Shown: positions 51,810 to 59,990 of the stretch, one piece after another
How positions within the stretch are numbered: position 1 is the first letter of the stretch
How the letters are laid out: every line of letters begins with the position of its first letter
Assembly (NCBI GenBank): GCA_942493275.1
Contig: OW818687.1
Coordinates: 2,451,884-2,515,883 of the forward strand
Length of the DNA stretch: 64,000 nucleotides
DNA from: G942493275 sp942493275
Lineage (GTDB): Bacteria; Actinomycetota; Coriobacteriia; Anaerosomatales; PHET01
Reading direction: 5' to 3'
The notes under the pieces: generated by a model
Told to the model about the DNA's origin: nothing
What the model saw: the letters and a program-made list of their open reading frames with translations, nothing else
Databases searched by the model: none
Made by a program: the position numbers and the translations under genes

Positions 51810-53666
51810 TCATCTCGACTCGTCCTGCGCTCGAACGTGCTCGATCTCTTCGCCGAGCGCGGCGGCGAGAATCTGGCGCGCGGCGGGGCCGGCGACAGAA
51901 CCGCCATGCCCGCCCTGCTCGATCACGACGGCGACAACGTACTGCGGCTTGCTCGCGGGCGCATAGCCCACGAACCACGCGTAGTCGTCCTTGCCGGTGA
52001 CCTGCGCGGTACCGGTCTTGCCGGCCACCTCGACCGGGAAGCCGCGGAACGCGCCCTCGCCGGTACCGCTGGTGACGACGCGACGCAGAGCCCCGCGCAT
52101 GACCGCGAGGTCGTTCTTGTTCATCTTCGGGGCGAAGGCCACCTCGGGCTCGACGCTGCGGACGGCCTCGCCGTCACTGCCGAGAACTTCCTTCATCACG
52201 TGCGGACGCATAAGCTTGCCGCCATTGGCGATGCCCGCGTAGGAGGCGGCCACCTGCAAGGGAGTCGCGAGAACGTCGCCCTGACCGATCGCCATGTTCA
52301 CGGTGTCACCCGGAAGCCAGCGCTGGTACTCGGGATAGTCCTCGTTGTACTTCTTCTTCCACGCCGCATCGGGGACTCGACCATCAGCCTCACCGGGCAG
52401 GTCGATTCCGCTGAGCTGGCCGTACCCGAAGGTCCGGGCGTACTTCTGGAACTTCTCGCCCTTGTCCTTGTAGAACTTGTAGCCGATCTCGTAGAAGACG
52501 GTGTCGCAGGAGTCCTCGATGCCTTCGACAAACGACTCCATGCCGTGACCGGTGCGCTTCCAGCAGTACTTCTTCCACTGCTCACCCATGCCGGTCCAGC
52601 CGCCTTCGCAGTCAAATGCTGTGTAGGCCCCCGTCATGTCGTAGGTCAGACCGGCCATGCCGGTGACCGCCTTGAAGGTGGAGGCCGGCGGGTACTGCGC
52701 CATGATCCCGCGATTGGTCAGCGGAAACTCGGAGCCGGTCGTCGTGAGCGAACGCCACTCGTCGTTCGAGATGCCGCCGAGAAACACTGTCGGGTCGTAC
52801 GTCGGCGCGCTTGCCATCGCGATGACCTCGCCGGTGCGCGTGTCGAGGACGACCGCGGCTCCGGCCTTGGCGTTGTCGTAATCATCCTTGCGGGCGTCGG
52901 CGAAGGCATCCTGCAGGGCCTTCTCGGCGATCTTCTGGACGTCCGAGTCGATGGTGAGCACCACGTCACGACCCGGAACGGGATCGATCTCCTCGATGAC
53001 CCTTCGAGGACGGCCGGCGGCGTCAACCTCGATCAGCTTGCGGCCGCGATCGCCTTGCAGCACGGACTCGAACGAGCGCTCTGCGCCGGCCTTGCCCACG
53101 ACGTCTGTCGGGTGATATCCCTCGAAGTCAGCGGTCGCGAGGTCGGCCTCGGACAGCTCGCCCGTATATCCGATGACGTGTGCGGCGAGCTTGCCCTGAG
53201 GGTACTCGCGAACCGCGTGCTCCTGGATCTCGACACCGGGAAACTCAGACTCGTGCTCGACCAGGTACGCCACGGTCTCCATCGGCACGTCGATAGCCAC
53301 AGCGCGCGGCGCGAGCGCGGCCTCCTTGACGCTCGAAAGCCGCTCGACAATCTCGGTCTCGGGTATGTCGAGCAGCGCGGAGAGGCTGTTGAGAACCTTC
53401 GCGTCGTCGCGCACGGTCGGAGCCACGACCACCGCCAGCGTCGGGCGGTTGGTCACGAGCTCCTTGCCGTTGCGGTCGAGAATGCGCCCGCGGGGCGCCT
53501 CGGTAGTGATCTCTCGGATCCGGTTCTCCTCGGCCTGTGAGGCGAAGGCGGGCCCGGAAAGCACCTGCATAGTCCACAGGCGCAGCAACAGAAGTCCCAG
53601 CACCGCGATGACGATGGCGCCGAGAACCGCATAGCGTGATTTGAGGATGTGGCGATAAGTAGGCAT
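51810..53666 (-). CDS. mrdA: Penicillin-binding protein 2 (elongasome transpeptidase)
   Basis: Class B PBP that cross-links peptidoglycan in the rod complex. The 618-residue product has a short cytoplasmic tail, one transmembrane segment (VLGAIVIAVLGLLLLRL), and the dimerisation domain with APRGRILDRNGKELV. The transpeptidase domain carries SXXK in PASTFK, SXN replaced by SCD in EDSCDTVFYE, and KTG in GKTGTAQ. A cysteine-containing insertion (YCWKRTGHG) precedes the SCD motif. Partner RodA follows directly. Confidence 0.96.
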   Translation of the reverse strand: MPTYRHILKSRYAVLGAIVIAVLGLLLLRLWTMQVLSGPAFASQAEENRIREITTEAPRGRILDRNGKELVTNRPTLAVVVAPTVRDDAKVLNSLSALLDIPETEIVERLSSVKEAALAPRAVAIDVPMETVAYLVEHESEFPGVEIQEHAVREYPQGKLAAHVIGYTGELSEADLATADFEGYHPTDVVGKAGAERSFESVLQGDRGRKLIEVDAAGRPRRVIEEIDPVPGRDVVLTIDSDVQKIAEKALQDAFADARKDDYDNAKAGAAVVLDTRTGEVIAMASAPTYDPTVFLGGISNDEWRSLTTTGSEFPLTNRGIMAQYPPASTFKAVTGMAGLTYDMTGAYTAFDCEGGWTGMGEQWKKYCWKRTGHGMESFVEGIEDSCDTVFYEIGYKFYKDKGEKFQKYARTFGYGQLSGIDLPGEADGRVPDAAWKKKYNEDYPEYQRWLPGDTVNMAIGQGDVLATPLQVAASYAGIANGGKLMRPHVMKEVLGSDGEAVRSVEPEVAFAPKMNKNDLAVMRGALRRVVTSGTGEGAFRGFPVEVAGKTGTAQVTGKDDYAWFVGYAPASKPQYVVAVVIEQGGHGGSVAGPAARQILAAALGEEIEHVRAQDESR

Positions 53667-53720
53667 AGGGTGTGTGGTGTCGCGGACGTCAGTCGGCCGC
53701 CGGGCCTAAGACAGCTCGTA

Positions 53721-54233
53721 TCACGCCAGGCGGCGGAACGTGGTCATGGAGCGGTCATTTCGCAAGAAGCGAGCCAACCACGGGTACACGAGCAGGGCCA
53801 ATACCGCATTGTACACGGCGCCCGGCAGCATCCTGGTGAAGAACGCGGTCCAAAACTCGATGTCCGAGCCGAGCAGCGCGAGAACCGCCGCGTACGCCAT
53901 CTCCGCTCCGAGGACCGCGACGGCGAGCACCGTCAGAGGCAGACGCCAGCCCTCGGCGAACATCTGGGCGTGCATCAGGCCTGCGAGATATCCGGTCACC
54001 GAGAACACGAGTGCCGCCGGACCCACAGGTCCCGACCCGAGCATGTCGAACAGCAGCCCGGCGATGAACCCCACGGTGGCGCCCGAGATGGGGCCCGACG
54101 TCAGCGCGACGGTGATGACGACGAGCAACAGGAAGTTGGGGGTCACCCCGCCCAAGGCCAGATAGGGAGCCAGACCCGCCTGAAGCACGAAGGCGACGAT
54201 GAGCGACAAAGTGAGTGGGATGAAACGCTTCAC
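53721..54233 (-). CDS. mreD: Rod-shape protein MreD
   Basis: Small integral membrane component of the elongasome. The 170-residue product has about five to six hydrophobic segments and the family pattern FVLQAGLAPYLALGGVTPNF and GFIAGLLFDMLGSGPVG. GTG at 54233 begins one base after the mreC stop. Identification rests on both the pattern and its place between mreC and mrdA. Confidence 0.94.
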   Translation of the reverse strand: MKRFIPLTLSLIVAFVLQAGLAPYLALGGVTPNFLLLVVITVALTSGPISGATVGFIAGLLFDMLGSGPVGPAALVFSVTGYLAGLMHAQMFAEGWRLPLTVLAVAVLGAEMAYAAVLALLGSDIEFWTAFFTRMLPGAVYNAVLALLVYPWLARFLRNDRSMTTFRRLA

Positions 54234-54234
54234 G

Positions 54235-55101
54235 CTACTCGCCTCCCCCGGGCTCGGTCTCGGTGGTTACTTTGAGCACGAGCACCTCTTCAAGTCCGTC
54301 AAGATCTCCCGCCGGCACGACGGTGATCTCCTGATACAGCTCATTCGCCAAGCTGCGCACGTCGCTGACTTCGCCGATAACGATCCCCTTGGGGTACACG
54401 CCACCGAGACCCGATGTCACCACGACGTCGCCTGCCTTGACCGTGGTCTCGGTGCTCACGAAGTCGAAGCTCAGTTCACCGTCGATCGAGCCTCGAACTA
54501 CACCCTCGGCACGACTGCGCTGGACCAGTCCGGCGACACCGCTTCGCTGATCGGTGATGAGCCGGACTTTGGCTGACGAACGCCCCACCTGAACGATCTG
54601 GCCGAGCAGGCCCTCCGGTCCGATGACCGGCATACCGGTGGTGATGCCGTCCTCGGTGCCAAGGTCGATGGTGATGACGCCTTCCCAGGAGTTGGTCGGA
54701 CGACCGATGACACGGCCGCCGACGGCATCGAGGTCACGCGCCTGAACAATCTCCACAAGCGCTCGCAGCCGCTCGTTCTCGAGACGGGCTTCTTCGAGTT
54801 CCGCTACCCGCGAGCGAAGGCTGGCGTTTTGCTCGCGCAGGCTCTCCAGCTGGCTTCTCGACACGCCGAGGTCGCCCGCCCACGCGATGACGCCTCTGAC
54901 CGGCCGGGTCATCCACTCACCCGCCGCCGAGAAGGGCGCGGCCACTGACTGTACGCCGACCTGGGCGCGGTGCACGAAGCCCGACTCGCCTTCTCGGAAG
55001 TAGACAGTGATGATGACCAGAGACAGCGCGATGAACAGAACGAGCCACCCGGGACGAGGGCCCGTCTTGTCGCTCTGGTTTGGGAGTTTCATTGCCGACA
55101 C
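54235..55101 (-). CDS. mreC: Rod-shape protein MreC
   Basis: Bitopic scaffold that links MreB to PBP2. The 288-residue product has an N-terminal transmembrane segment (WLVLFIALSLVIITVYF, about 19-35), a coiled coil (about 80-118, Leu/Glu-rich heptads) and the periplasmic beta-barrel domain. That domain contains IGRPTNSWEGVITIDLGTED and VVVTSGLGGVYPKGIVIG. The start is GTG at 55101 or ATG three codons later; neither has a strong ribosome site, consistent with coupling to mreB six bases away. Confidence 0.96.
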   Translation of the reverse strand: MSAMKLPNQSDKTGPRPGWLVLFIALSLVIITVYFREGESGFVHRAQVGVQSVAAPFSAAGEWMTRPVRGVIAWAGDLGVSRSQLESLREQNASLRSRVAELEEARLENERLRALVEIVQARDLDAVGGRVIGRPTNSWEGVITIDLGTEDGITTGMPVIGPEGLLGQIVQVGRSSAKVRLITDQRSGVAGLVQRSRAEGVVRGSIDGELSFDFVSTETTVKAGDVVVTSGLGGVYPKGIVIGEVSDVRSLANELYQEITVVPAGDLDGLEEVLVLKVTTETEPGGGE

Positions 55102-55107
55102 GAGGGG

Positions 55108-56148
55108 CTACCGCCCGCCCTGCAGCACCTTCTTGAGGACGTCGATCTCCTCGAGAGCCTGTGCCGAACCGTCGACTACGTTGGTGAGAGCGCTTTCGGA
55201 CACGTGAACGGGCATGCCCGTCTCGTGGCGAAGTCGCTCGTCAAGTCCCTTGAGCATCGCGCCGCCGCCGGTGAGGACGATGCCGTACTCCATGAGGTCG
55301 CTCGCGAGCTCCGGCGGAGTCTGCTCGAGCGTACCCTTGACTGCGGTGATGATCGCCTGCAGAGGCTCCTCGATCGCGTCGCGGATCTCCTCGGACTCCA
55401 TGGTGATGGTCCTGGGGAGCCCCGTGAGCAGGTCACGTCCACGGACCTCGACGTCAACCTCCTCGAGAAGCGGCCACGCGCTGCCGATCTCGAACTTGAT
55501 CTCCTCAGAGGTGCGCTCGCCGATCAGCACGTTGTACGCGCGCTTTACGTGACCGATGATCGCCTCGTCGAATTCGTCGCCCGCGATGCGGATCGACTGC
55601 GAAGTGACGATTCCGCCGAGCGAGATGACCGCGACCTCGGTCGTACCGCCGCCGATGTCGACGACCATCGAGCCGGTCGGCTCCTGGATGGGAAGACCGG
55701 CTCCGATGGCGGCAGCCATAGGCTCCTCGATCAGGTACGCGTGACGTGCACCCGCCTGCATCGTGGCCTCGAAGACCGCACGCTTCTCGACTTCCGTGAC
55801 ACCGGACGGCACGCACACGACGACTCGCGGCTTGGGCTGCCACGGGAAGCGCTTCACCCGGGTCTTGTTGATGAAGTAGCGCAACATCGCCTCTGTGACC
55901 TCGAAGTCGGCGATGACGCCGTCCTTCAGGGGCCTGATCGCCACAATGCTGCCCGGCGTACGTCCGAGCATGCGCTTGGCGTCGATGCCGACGGCGAGCA
56001 CGCGCTTGGTATCTCGCTCGATCGCAACAACCGACGGCTCGATGAGAACGATGCCTCGGCCGCGAACCGACACGAGGGTGTTCGCTGTGCCCAGGTCGAC
56101 GGCCATGTCGCCGCCCCATGAATTGAAGAACATATCAACAAGCGACAC
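55108..56148 (-). CDS. mreB: Actin-like rod-shape protein MreB
   Basis: Actin homologue that directs lateral wall synthesis. The 346-residue product has phosphate-1 motif AVDLGTANTLV, connect-1 and phosphate-2 VVDIGGGTTEVAVISLGG, and the adenosine motif LTGGGAMLKGLDERL. I chose GTG at 56148, which has GGAG five bases upstream. An ATG five codons later (56133) lacks a ribosome site, and the open frame extends to 56277 without homology. First gene of the shape operon. Confidence 0.97.
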   Translation of the reverse strand: MSLVDMFFNSWGGDMAVDLGTANTLVSVRGRGIVLIEPSVVAIERDTKRVLAVGIDAKRMLGRTPGSIVAIRPLKDGVIADFEVTEAMLRYFINKTRVKRFPWQPKPRVVVCVPSGVTEVEKRAVFEATMQAGARHAYLIEEPMAAAIGAGLPIQEPTGSMVVDIGGGTTEVAVISLGGIVTSQSIRIAGDEFDEAIIGHVKRAYNVLIGERTSEEIKFEIGSAWPLLEEVDVEVRGRDLLTGLPRTITMESEEIRDAIEEPLQAIITAVKGTLEQTPPELASDLMEYGIVLTGGGAMLKGLDERLRHETGMPVHVSESALTNVVDGSAQALEEIDVLKKVLQGGR

Positions 56149-56227
56149 GGTCGCTCCGTTTCGTCTCGACGTCCTGCCAGACCTTCCGCAAACCGCGTTG
56201 CGCGGGTCGCATGCCAAAACCGACCCT

Positions 56228-56241
56228 GGAACTCCCGTTCC
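56228..56241. repeat. Inverted repeat in the mreB leader
   Basis: GGAAC-TCCC-GTTCC, a perfect 5-bp palindrome with a 4-base centre and further flanking CC/GG pairs, between the predicted mreB start site and its codon. Could be an operator or a leader hairpin. Confidence 0.4.
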
Positions 56242-56267
56242 GGGCCGGTCGTGCCTGACTCGTGTGA

Positions 56268-56276
56268 ATTCTAACA
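56268..56276 (-). promoter_or_regulatory. Extended -10 promoter of mreB
   Basis: On the minus strand TGT-TAGAAT forms a strong extended -10 about 120 bases before the mreB codon, in the 171-base gap after radC. No good -35 was seen at 17 bases. The leader would be about 113 bases. Confidence 0.6.
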
Positions 56277-56319
56277 CAGCAGGTCAGGCATGCAGGTTGA
56301 CAGCACGGTGACGAGGCAT

Positions 56320-56982
56320 CTACATCAGCCCCATGTCCCGGAGACTCGAGTGGTCGTCAGCCCCTATGACCACGTGGTCCAGCAGTTCTATGCCGAGCAC
56401 GTCGCCGGCTTTGACCAAACGACGCGTCAGCTGAATGTCGGCACCGCTCGGGGTAGGGTCGCCGCTCGGATGGTTATGGACCACGACGATGGAAGCGGCG
56501 GACAGACGTACCGCGTCTTTGAACAACTCGCGCGGATGAACGATCGAGGCGCTGAGCGAGCCGACTGAGACTTCGATCACTCGGATGAGCCTGTTCTTCG
56601 TGTTCAGCAGCAGCGTCCAGAAGTGCTCACGATCCAGGCCCCGAAGCTGCGGGGCGCACAGGGCGATCACATCTTCAGGCGTGGATATCGAGGGTCTGTC
56701 ACCAGACTTCCACACCGCCGAGCGACGCGTCATCTCAACGCACGCCAGCACTCGCGCGGCGGCCGCAGGGCCAACCCCATCGAGTTCGATCAGGTCTTCG
56801 GCGGATACCCGCATCAGGCCGTCCGGGATCGGCCACTGCTCGAGGAGGCGCGTCGCGCCGCCCTCTCCCCCCTCGCCGACAAGAACCGACAGGAGGGCAT
56901 GGTCAGTCAGAACCTCGGCGTGCCCGTTCAACAATAGACCCCTCGGGTCGTGGCTTGCGGGGTGAGGCAGTCGAGGTACCAC
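56320..56982 (-). CDS. radC: RadC family JAB1/MPN metalloprotein
   Basis: The 220-residue product has an N-terminal helix-hairpin-helix (LIELDGVGPAAAARVLA) and the JAMM metal site VVHNHPSGDPTPSGADIQLT (HXHX7SX2D). The family is called RadC, but a direct repair role has been questioned. The GTG start at 56982 is plausible, though its ribosome site is not strong. radC upstream of mreB is a common bacterial arrangement. Confidence 0.95.
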   Translation of the reverse strand: MVPRLPHPASHDPRGLLLNGHAEVLTDHALLSVLVGEGGEGGATRLLEQWPIPDGLMRVSAEDLIELDGVGPAAAARVLACVEMTRRSAVWKSGDRPSISTPEDVIALCAPQLRGLDREHFWTLLLNTKNRLIRVIEVSVGSLSASIVHPRELFKDAVRLSAASIVVVHNHPSGDPTPSGADIQLTRRLVKAGDVLGIELLDHVVIGADDHSSLRDMGLM

Positions 56983-57069
56983 GCGGAGCTCCTCTCGGCG
57001 GCTGTGCAGGGACCCACAGTCACCAAAACCCCTTGCCGGAGTCTTCCCGCCCCCTTGTCACCAACGCAA

Positions 57070-57096
57070 AGCGACCCGGCACGGGGCCGGGTCGCT
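57070..57096 (-). terminator. Terminator after the hydrogenase operon
   Basis: An 11-bp perfect stem (AGCGACCCGGC / GCCGGGTCGCT) with a 5-base loop, 26 bases past the hydA stop and followed on the minus strand by TTTGCGTT. Confidence 0.78.
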
Positions 57097-57122
57097 GACT
57101 CGAGACAATCTCCCGCTCTGAG

Positions 57123-58385
57123 CTAATGAACCGCGCAAGAGAGGCATGGGTCGTACGCGCGCACCAGCTGCTCGATGCTCAGGATGAACTCCGCCTCGGG
57201 AAGACCGGCGACCGTGGGCGCGAAAGCGCGCATGTCCGCCTCGAGGTTCGCCAGGTTCTGAGCGGTCGGCGTGATCACGTTGCCCGCGGTCACGACTCCG
57301 TCATCGTCGATGGCGAGCGTGTGATACAGCGTGCCGCGCGGCGCCTCTGTGGCCGCGGTGCCCTCGCTGGCACGGATGGCGTAATCGACGACCGCACTGG
57401 AGCCGCGATCCTCGACGAGCCGCTCGCACAGCAGCGCGCATCGCTCGGCGGCATCGACGAGCTCGACCGCCTGGCACAGATTGTTGTTGAACGTGTTTCG
57501 TGAAACCGGGCGCATTCCCGCTTTGGACGCCACGAGGCGCGCGGACGGCAACAGGCGGTCCCACGACAGATTCACGCGGGGCAGCGCACCGACCATGAAT
57601 GTGCGCCCGTCGATCGTGGAGTGCTTCGCGTTGCTGTGTCCCACGACCGTCTCGTTGACAAAGCCCCTGTATTCCGAGACGGGCCGGCACCAGTCGCCAT
57701 CCAGCGCGCAGACCTCGCCGTCATAGATGGCGTATGTGTGCGGCGACACCAGAGCGAGCATGTCACCCGCCGTCTCGAACTGCGGCACCGCGAACGTGGA
57801 GAACAGCTCCACCGTCTGGGCGGCATCGTCCGCGATACCGTGAAGGCGTGCGGCGAGAGACTCGAGCTCCGCGCGCGGTAGCTCACTCGTAAATCCGCCG
57901 ATCACCGCGGTAACCGGGTGCACGGGTCGGCCGCCGACAGCCGTCGTAAGCTCGTTGCCGAGCTTCTTGATACCGAGCGCGCGCCTCACGACCTCAGGGT
58001 GGGTCTCAGCAAGCGGGAAGACACTCGGCTGCCCAACGAAGTCCGGTGCGGCGAACAGGTACAGGTGGGTCGCGTGGTTCTGCAGGTACGACCCGTACAC
58101 GAGCAGCTCGCGGAGCATGGTGGTTCGCTCGGATACCTCGACTCCCAACGCCGCTTCGAGAGCCTTGATGCTCGTGAGGGCGTGATTGGGCGAGCAGATG
58201 CCGCATATGCGACTGGTAATCAGGGGCGCCTCGTCGAAGCGCCTGCCTACCACCATCGACTCGAACATGCGGGCCGGCTCGACGATGTCCATGCGGATGT
58301 CGCGAACCTCGCCGCCGTCGACCTCTACGGTGATCGTGCCGTGGCCCTCGATACGGGCGACGTGCTCGACAGTGAGCGTGGTCAT
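57123..58385 (-). CDS. hydA: NiFe hydrogenase large subunit (group 3b-like, alpha)
   Basis: Carries the NiFe active site of a cytoplasmic NAD(P)-linked hydrogenase. The 420-residue product has the L1 motif RICGICSPNH (C61, C64) and the L2 motif DPCLSCAVH (C414, C417, H420). The stop codon directly follows H420, so there is no C-terminal peptide for a maturation endopeptidase to remove. ATG at 58385 overlaps the small-subunit stop by four bases (ATGA). The order beta-gamma-delta-alpha matches the hydBGDA sulfhydrogenase operons of archaea and bacteria. Confidence 0.95.
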   Translation of the reverse strand: MTTLTVEHVARIEGHGTITVEVDGGEVRDIRMDIVEPARMFESMVVGRRFDEAPLITSRICGICSPNHALTSIKALEAALGVEVSERTTMLRELLVYGSYLQNHATHLYLFAAPDFVGQPSVFPLAETHPEVVRRALGIKKLGNELTTAVGGRPVHPVTAVIGGFTSELPRAELESLAARLHGIADDAAQTVELFSTFAVPQFETAGDMLALVSPHTYAIYDGEVCALDGDWCRPVSEYRGFVNETVVGHSNAKHSTIDGRTFMVGALPRVNLSWDRLLPSARLVASKAGMRPVSRNTFNNNLCQAVELVDAAERCALLCERLVEDRGSSAVVDYAIRASEGTAATEAPRGTLYHTLAIDDDGVVTAGNVITPTAQNLANLEADMRAFAPTVAGLPEAEFILSIEQLVRAYDPCLSCAVH

Positions 58386-59128
58386 CGCGACACCTCCGTC
58401 AGCGTGTTGTAGAGCGAGATCGCGTCATGAAGATCGGCGACGCGCATCCCGCGTTTGGTCAGCAGTTCCTCGGCTGCGGCGATGTTGGCGTCCTCGGCGA
58501 TTCCGCGACACCCGGTGCACGGCCTGCCGAGAGAGATGCACTTGGCGCCGCAACCGGTCCTTGTGACGACACCGAGGCACACGGTATCGCTGTCGTAGAA
58601 GCAGACGTTCTCGGCCACCTTGCACGCTGCGCACATCGGCTCACGAGGCGGCCGGTTGGCGAGTCCCATGAGCGCGCGCTGCAGAACCTGCACGAACTCG
58701 GTCGGCTGAATGGGACAGCCGGGCACGTGGTAGTCCACGTCGATGACGGCGTCCACCGGCATCGGCGAGATCCGGCCGCACGCCACAATCGCCCCGTCGT
58801 CGCCGTAGACGCATCCCACGTGACCCTCAAGATCACCCGTGGACGCCATGCCGGGAATGCCCCCGGTGACGGCACACGCGCCGATGGCGACGACCACGCC
58901 AGCGGTCTGTCGGATGCGCTTGAGCGTCTCGACGTGCTCCTCGGTGGTCACGGCGCCCTCGATCACGGCGACGTCGTAGTCCGCCGGCATGTGCCCGCTC
59001 GAGGCGAGCTGCCAGTACGTGAGCTCGATCGTGCCGAGCACGTCGAGCAGGTGGTCCTCCATGTTGGTCATCTGGACCTGGCAGCCAAAATCGCTCGCAA
59101 GTCCGACGACGACGACCCGAGCACCCAT
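58382..59128 (-). CDS. hydD: NiFe hydrogenase small subunit (delta)
   Basis: Electron-relay subunit next to the NiFe site. The 248-residue product lacks a Tat signal, as expected for a cytoplasmic enzyme. Proximal-cluster cysteines are in SDFGCQVQM, IGACAVTGG and HVPGCPI. The C-terminal part has many more cysteines (MCAACK, VCFYD, VCLG, TGCGAKC, RPCTGC) for further Fe-S clusters. ATG at 59128 has AGGAGG nine bases upstream and follows the gamma-subunit stop by one base. Confidence 0.94.
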   Translation of the reverse strand: MGARVVVVGLASDFGCQVQMTNMEDHLLDVLGTIELTYWQLASSGHMPADYDVAVIEGAVTTEEHVETLKRIRQTAGVVVAIGACAVTGGIPGMASTGDLEGHVGCVYGDDGAIVACGRISPMPVDAVIDVDYHVPGCPIQPTEFVQVLQRALMGLANRPPREPMCAACKVAENVCFYDSDTVCLGVVTRTGCGAKCISLGRPCTGCRGIAEDANIAAAEELLTKRGMRVADLHDAISLYNTLTEVSR

Positions 59129-59129
59129 G

Positions 59130-59990
59130 CTAGATCGCCTCCTGAAGGTTCATAGCTTCCCAGTAGTTGAAGACGGGGCCGTCAACACACGCGTACTGAT
59201 GGCCAACGCCGCAGTGTCCGCACTTGCCGATCCCGCACTTCATGCGGCGCTCGAAGCTCACGTAGATGCGGTCGACGTCCATCTCTTGCTTGCGCATCTC
59301 TTCGATCACGTACTTGTACATGACAGGAGGTCCGCAGATGGCGCCGTACGTATTGGCCGGATCGATCTCGAGGTCTCCAAAGAGCCGCGTAACGAGTCCG
59401 ACCTCGCCGTCCCACGTATCGTCCGGTTGGTCGACCGTCATGATCAGCTCGAAGTCGTCGCGGTGCTTCCACATGTCGAACTGCTGGCGAAACAGGACTT
59501 CCGAGGGGTTGCGCGACCCATAGAGGATCGTGACCTTGCCGAAGTCGTGACGCTCGTCGTGGATGTGGTTGATCAGCGACTTGAGCGGTGCGATACCCAG
59601 ACCTCCCGCGACAAGAAGGATGTCTTTGCCCTTCATCTGCTCGAACGGAAATCCCCGTCCGAACGGTCCACGCAGACCCACCACGTCTCCGCACTGCTTC
59701 TTGTGAAGCGCTCCGGTGACGTCGCCCGAGTCGCGCACGCACAGCTCGATGAACCCCTGCTTCGAAGGGGCCGAGCTGATCGAGATCGGAGCCTCTCCCA
59801 CGCCGAAGATGGAGAGTTCGACGAACTGGCCCGCGTCGAAGCTGAATGCCTCCCGGACGTCATCGTCGATGAGTCGGAACTCGAAGAGCTTCTCCTTCTC
59901 GGTGAGCTCTGTGATCGACGTGATGCGGGCCGGCCAGGGGCGATACGGATTCGCCTTGAGCTGGCGATATGCGGCAGCGCTGTTGCTCAT
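59130..59990 (-). CDS. hydG: Hydrogenase FAD/NAD(P)-binding subunit (gamma)
   Basis: Diaphorase subunit that passes electrons between the Fe-S clusters and NAD(P). The 286-residue product is of the ferredoxin-NADP reductase/dihydroorotate dehydrogenase PyrK class. It has an FAD domain (FDAGQFVELSIFGVGEAPIS), a nucleotide domain (LLVAGGLGIAPLKSLI, ICGPPVMYKYVI) and a C-terminal [2Fe-2S] site with CGIGKCGHCGVG and a later Cys (YACVDGPVF). ATG at 59990 overlaps the beta-subunit stop by four bases. Confidence 0.94.
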   Translation of the reverse strand: MSNSAAAYRQLKANPYRPWPARITSITELTEKEKLFEFRLIDDDVREAFSFDAGQFVELSIFGVGEAPISISSAPSKQGFIELCVRDSGDVTGALHKKQCGDVVGLRGPFGRGFPFEQMKGKDILLVAGGLGIAPLKSLINHIHDERHDFGKVTILYGSRNPSEVLFRQQFDMWKHRDDFELIMTVDQPDDTWDGEVGLVTRLFGDLEIDPANTYGAICGPPVMYKYVIEEMRKQEMDVDRIYVSFERRMKCGIGKCGHCGVGHQYACVDGPVFNYWEAMNLQEAI

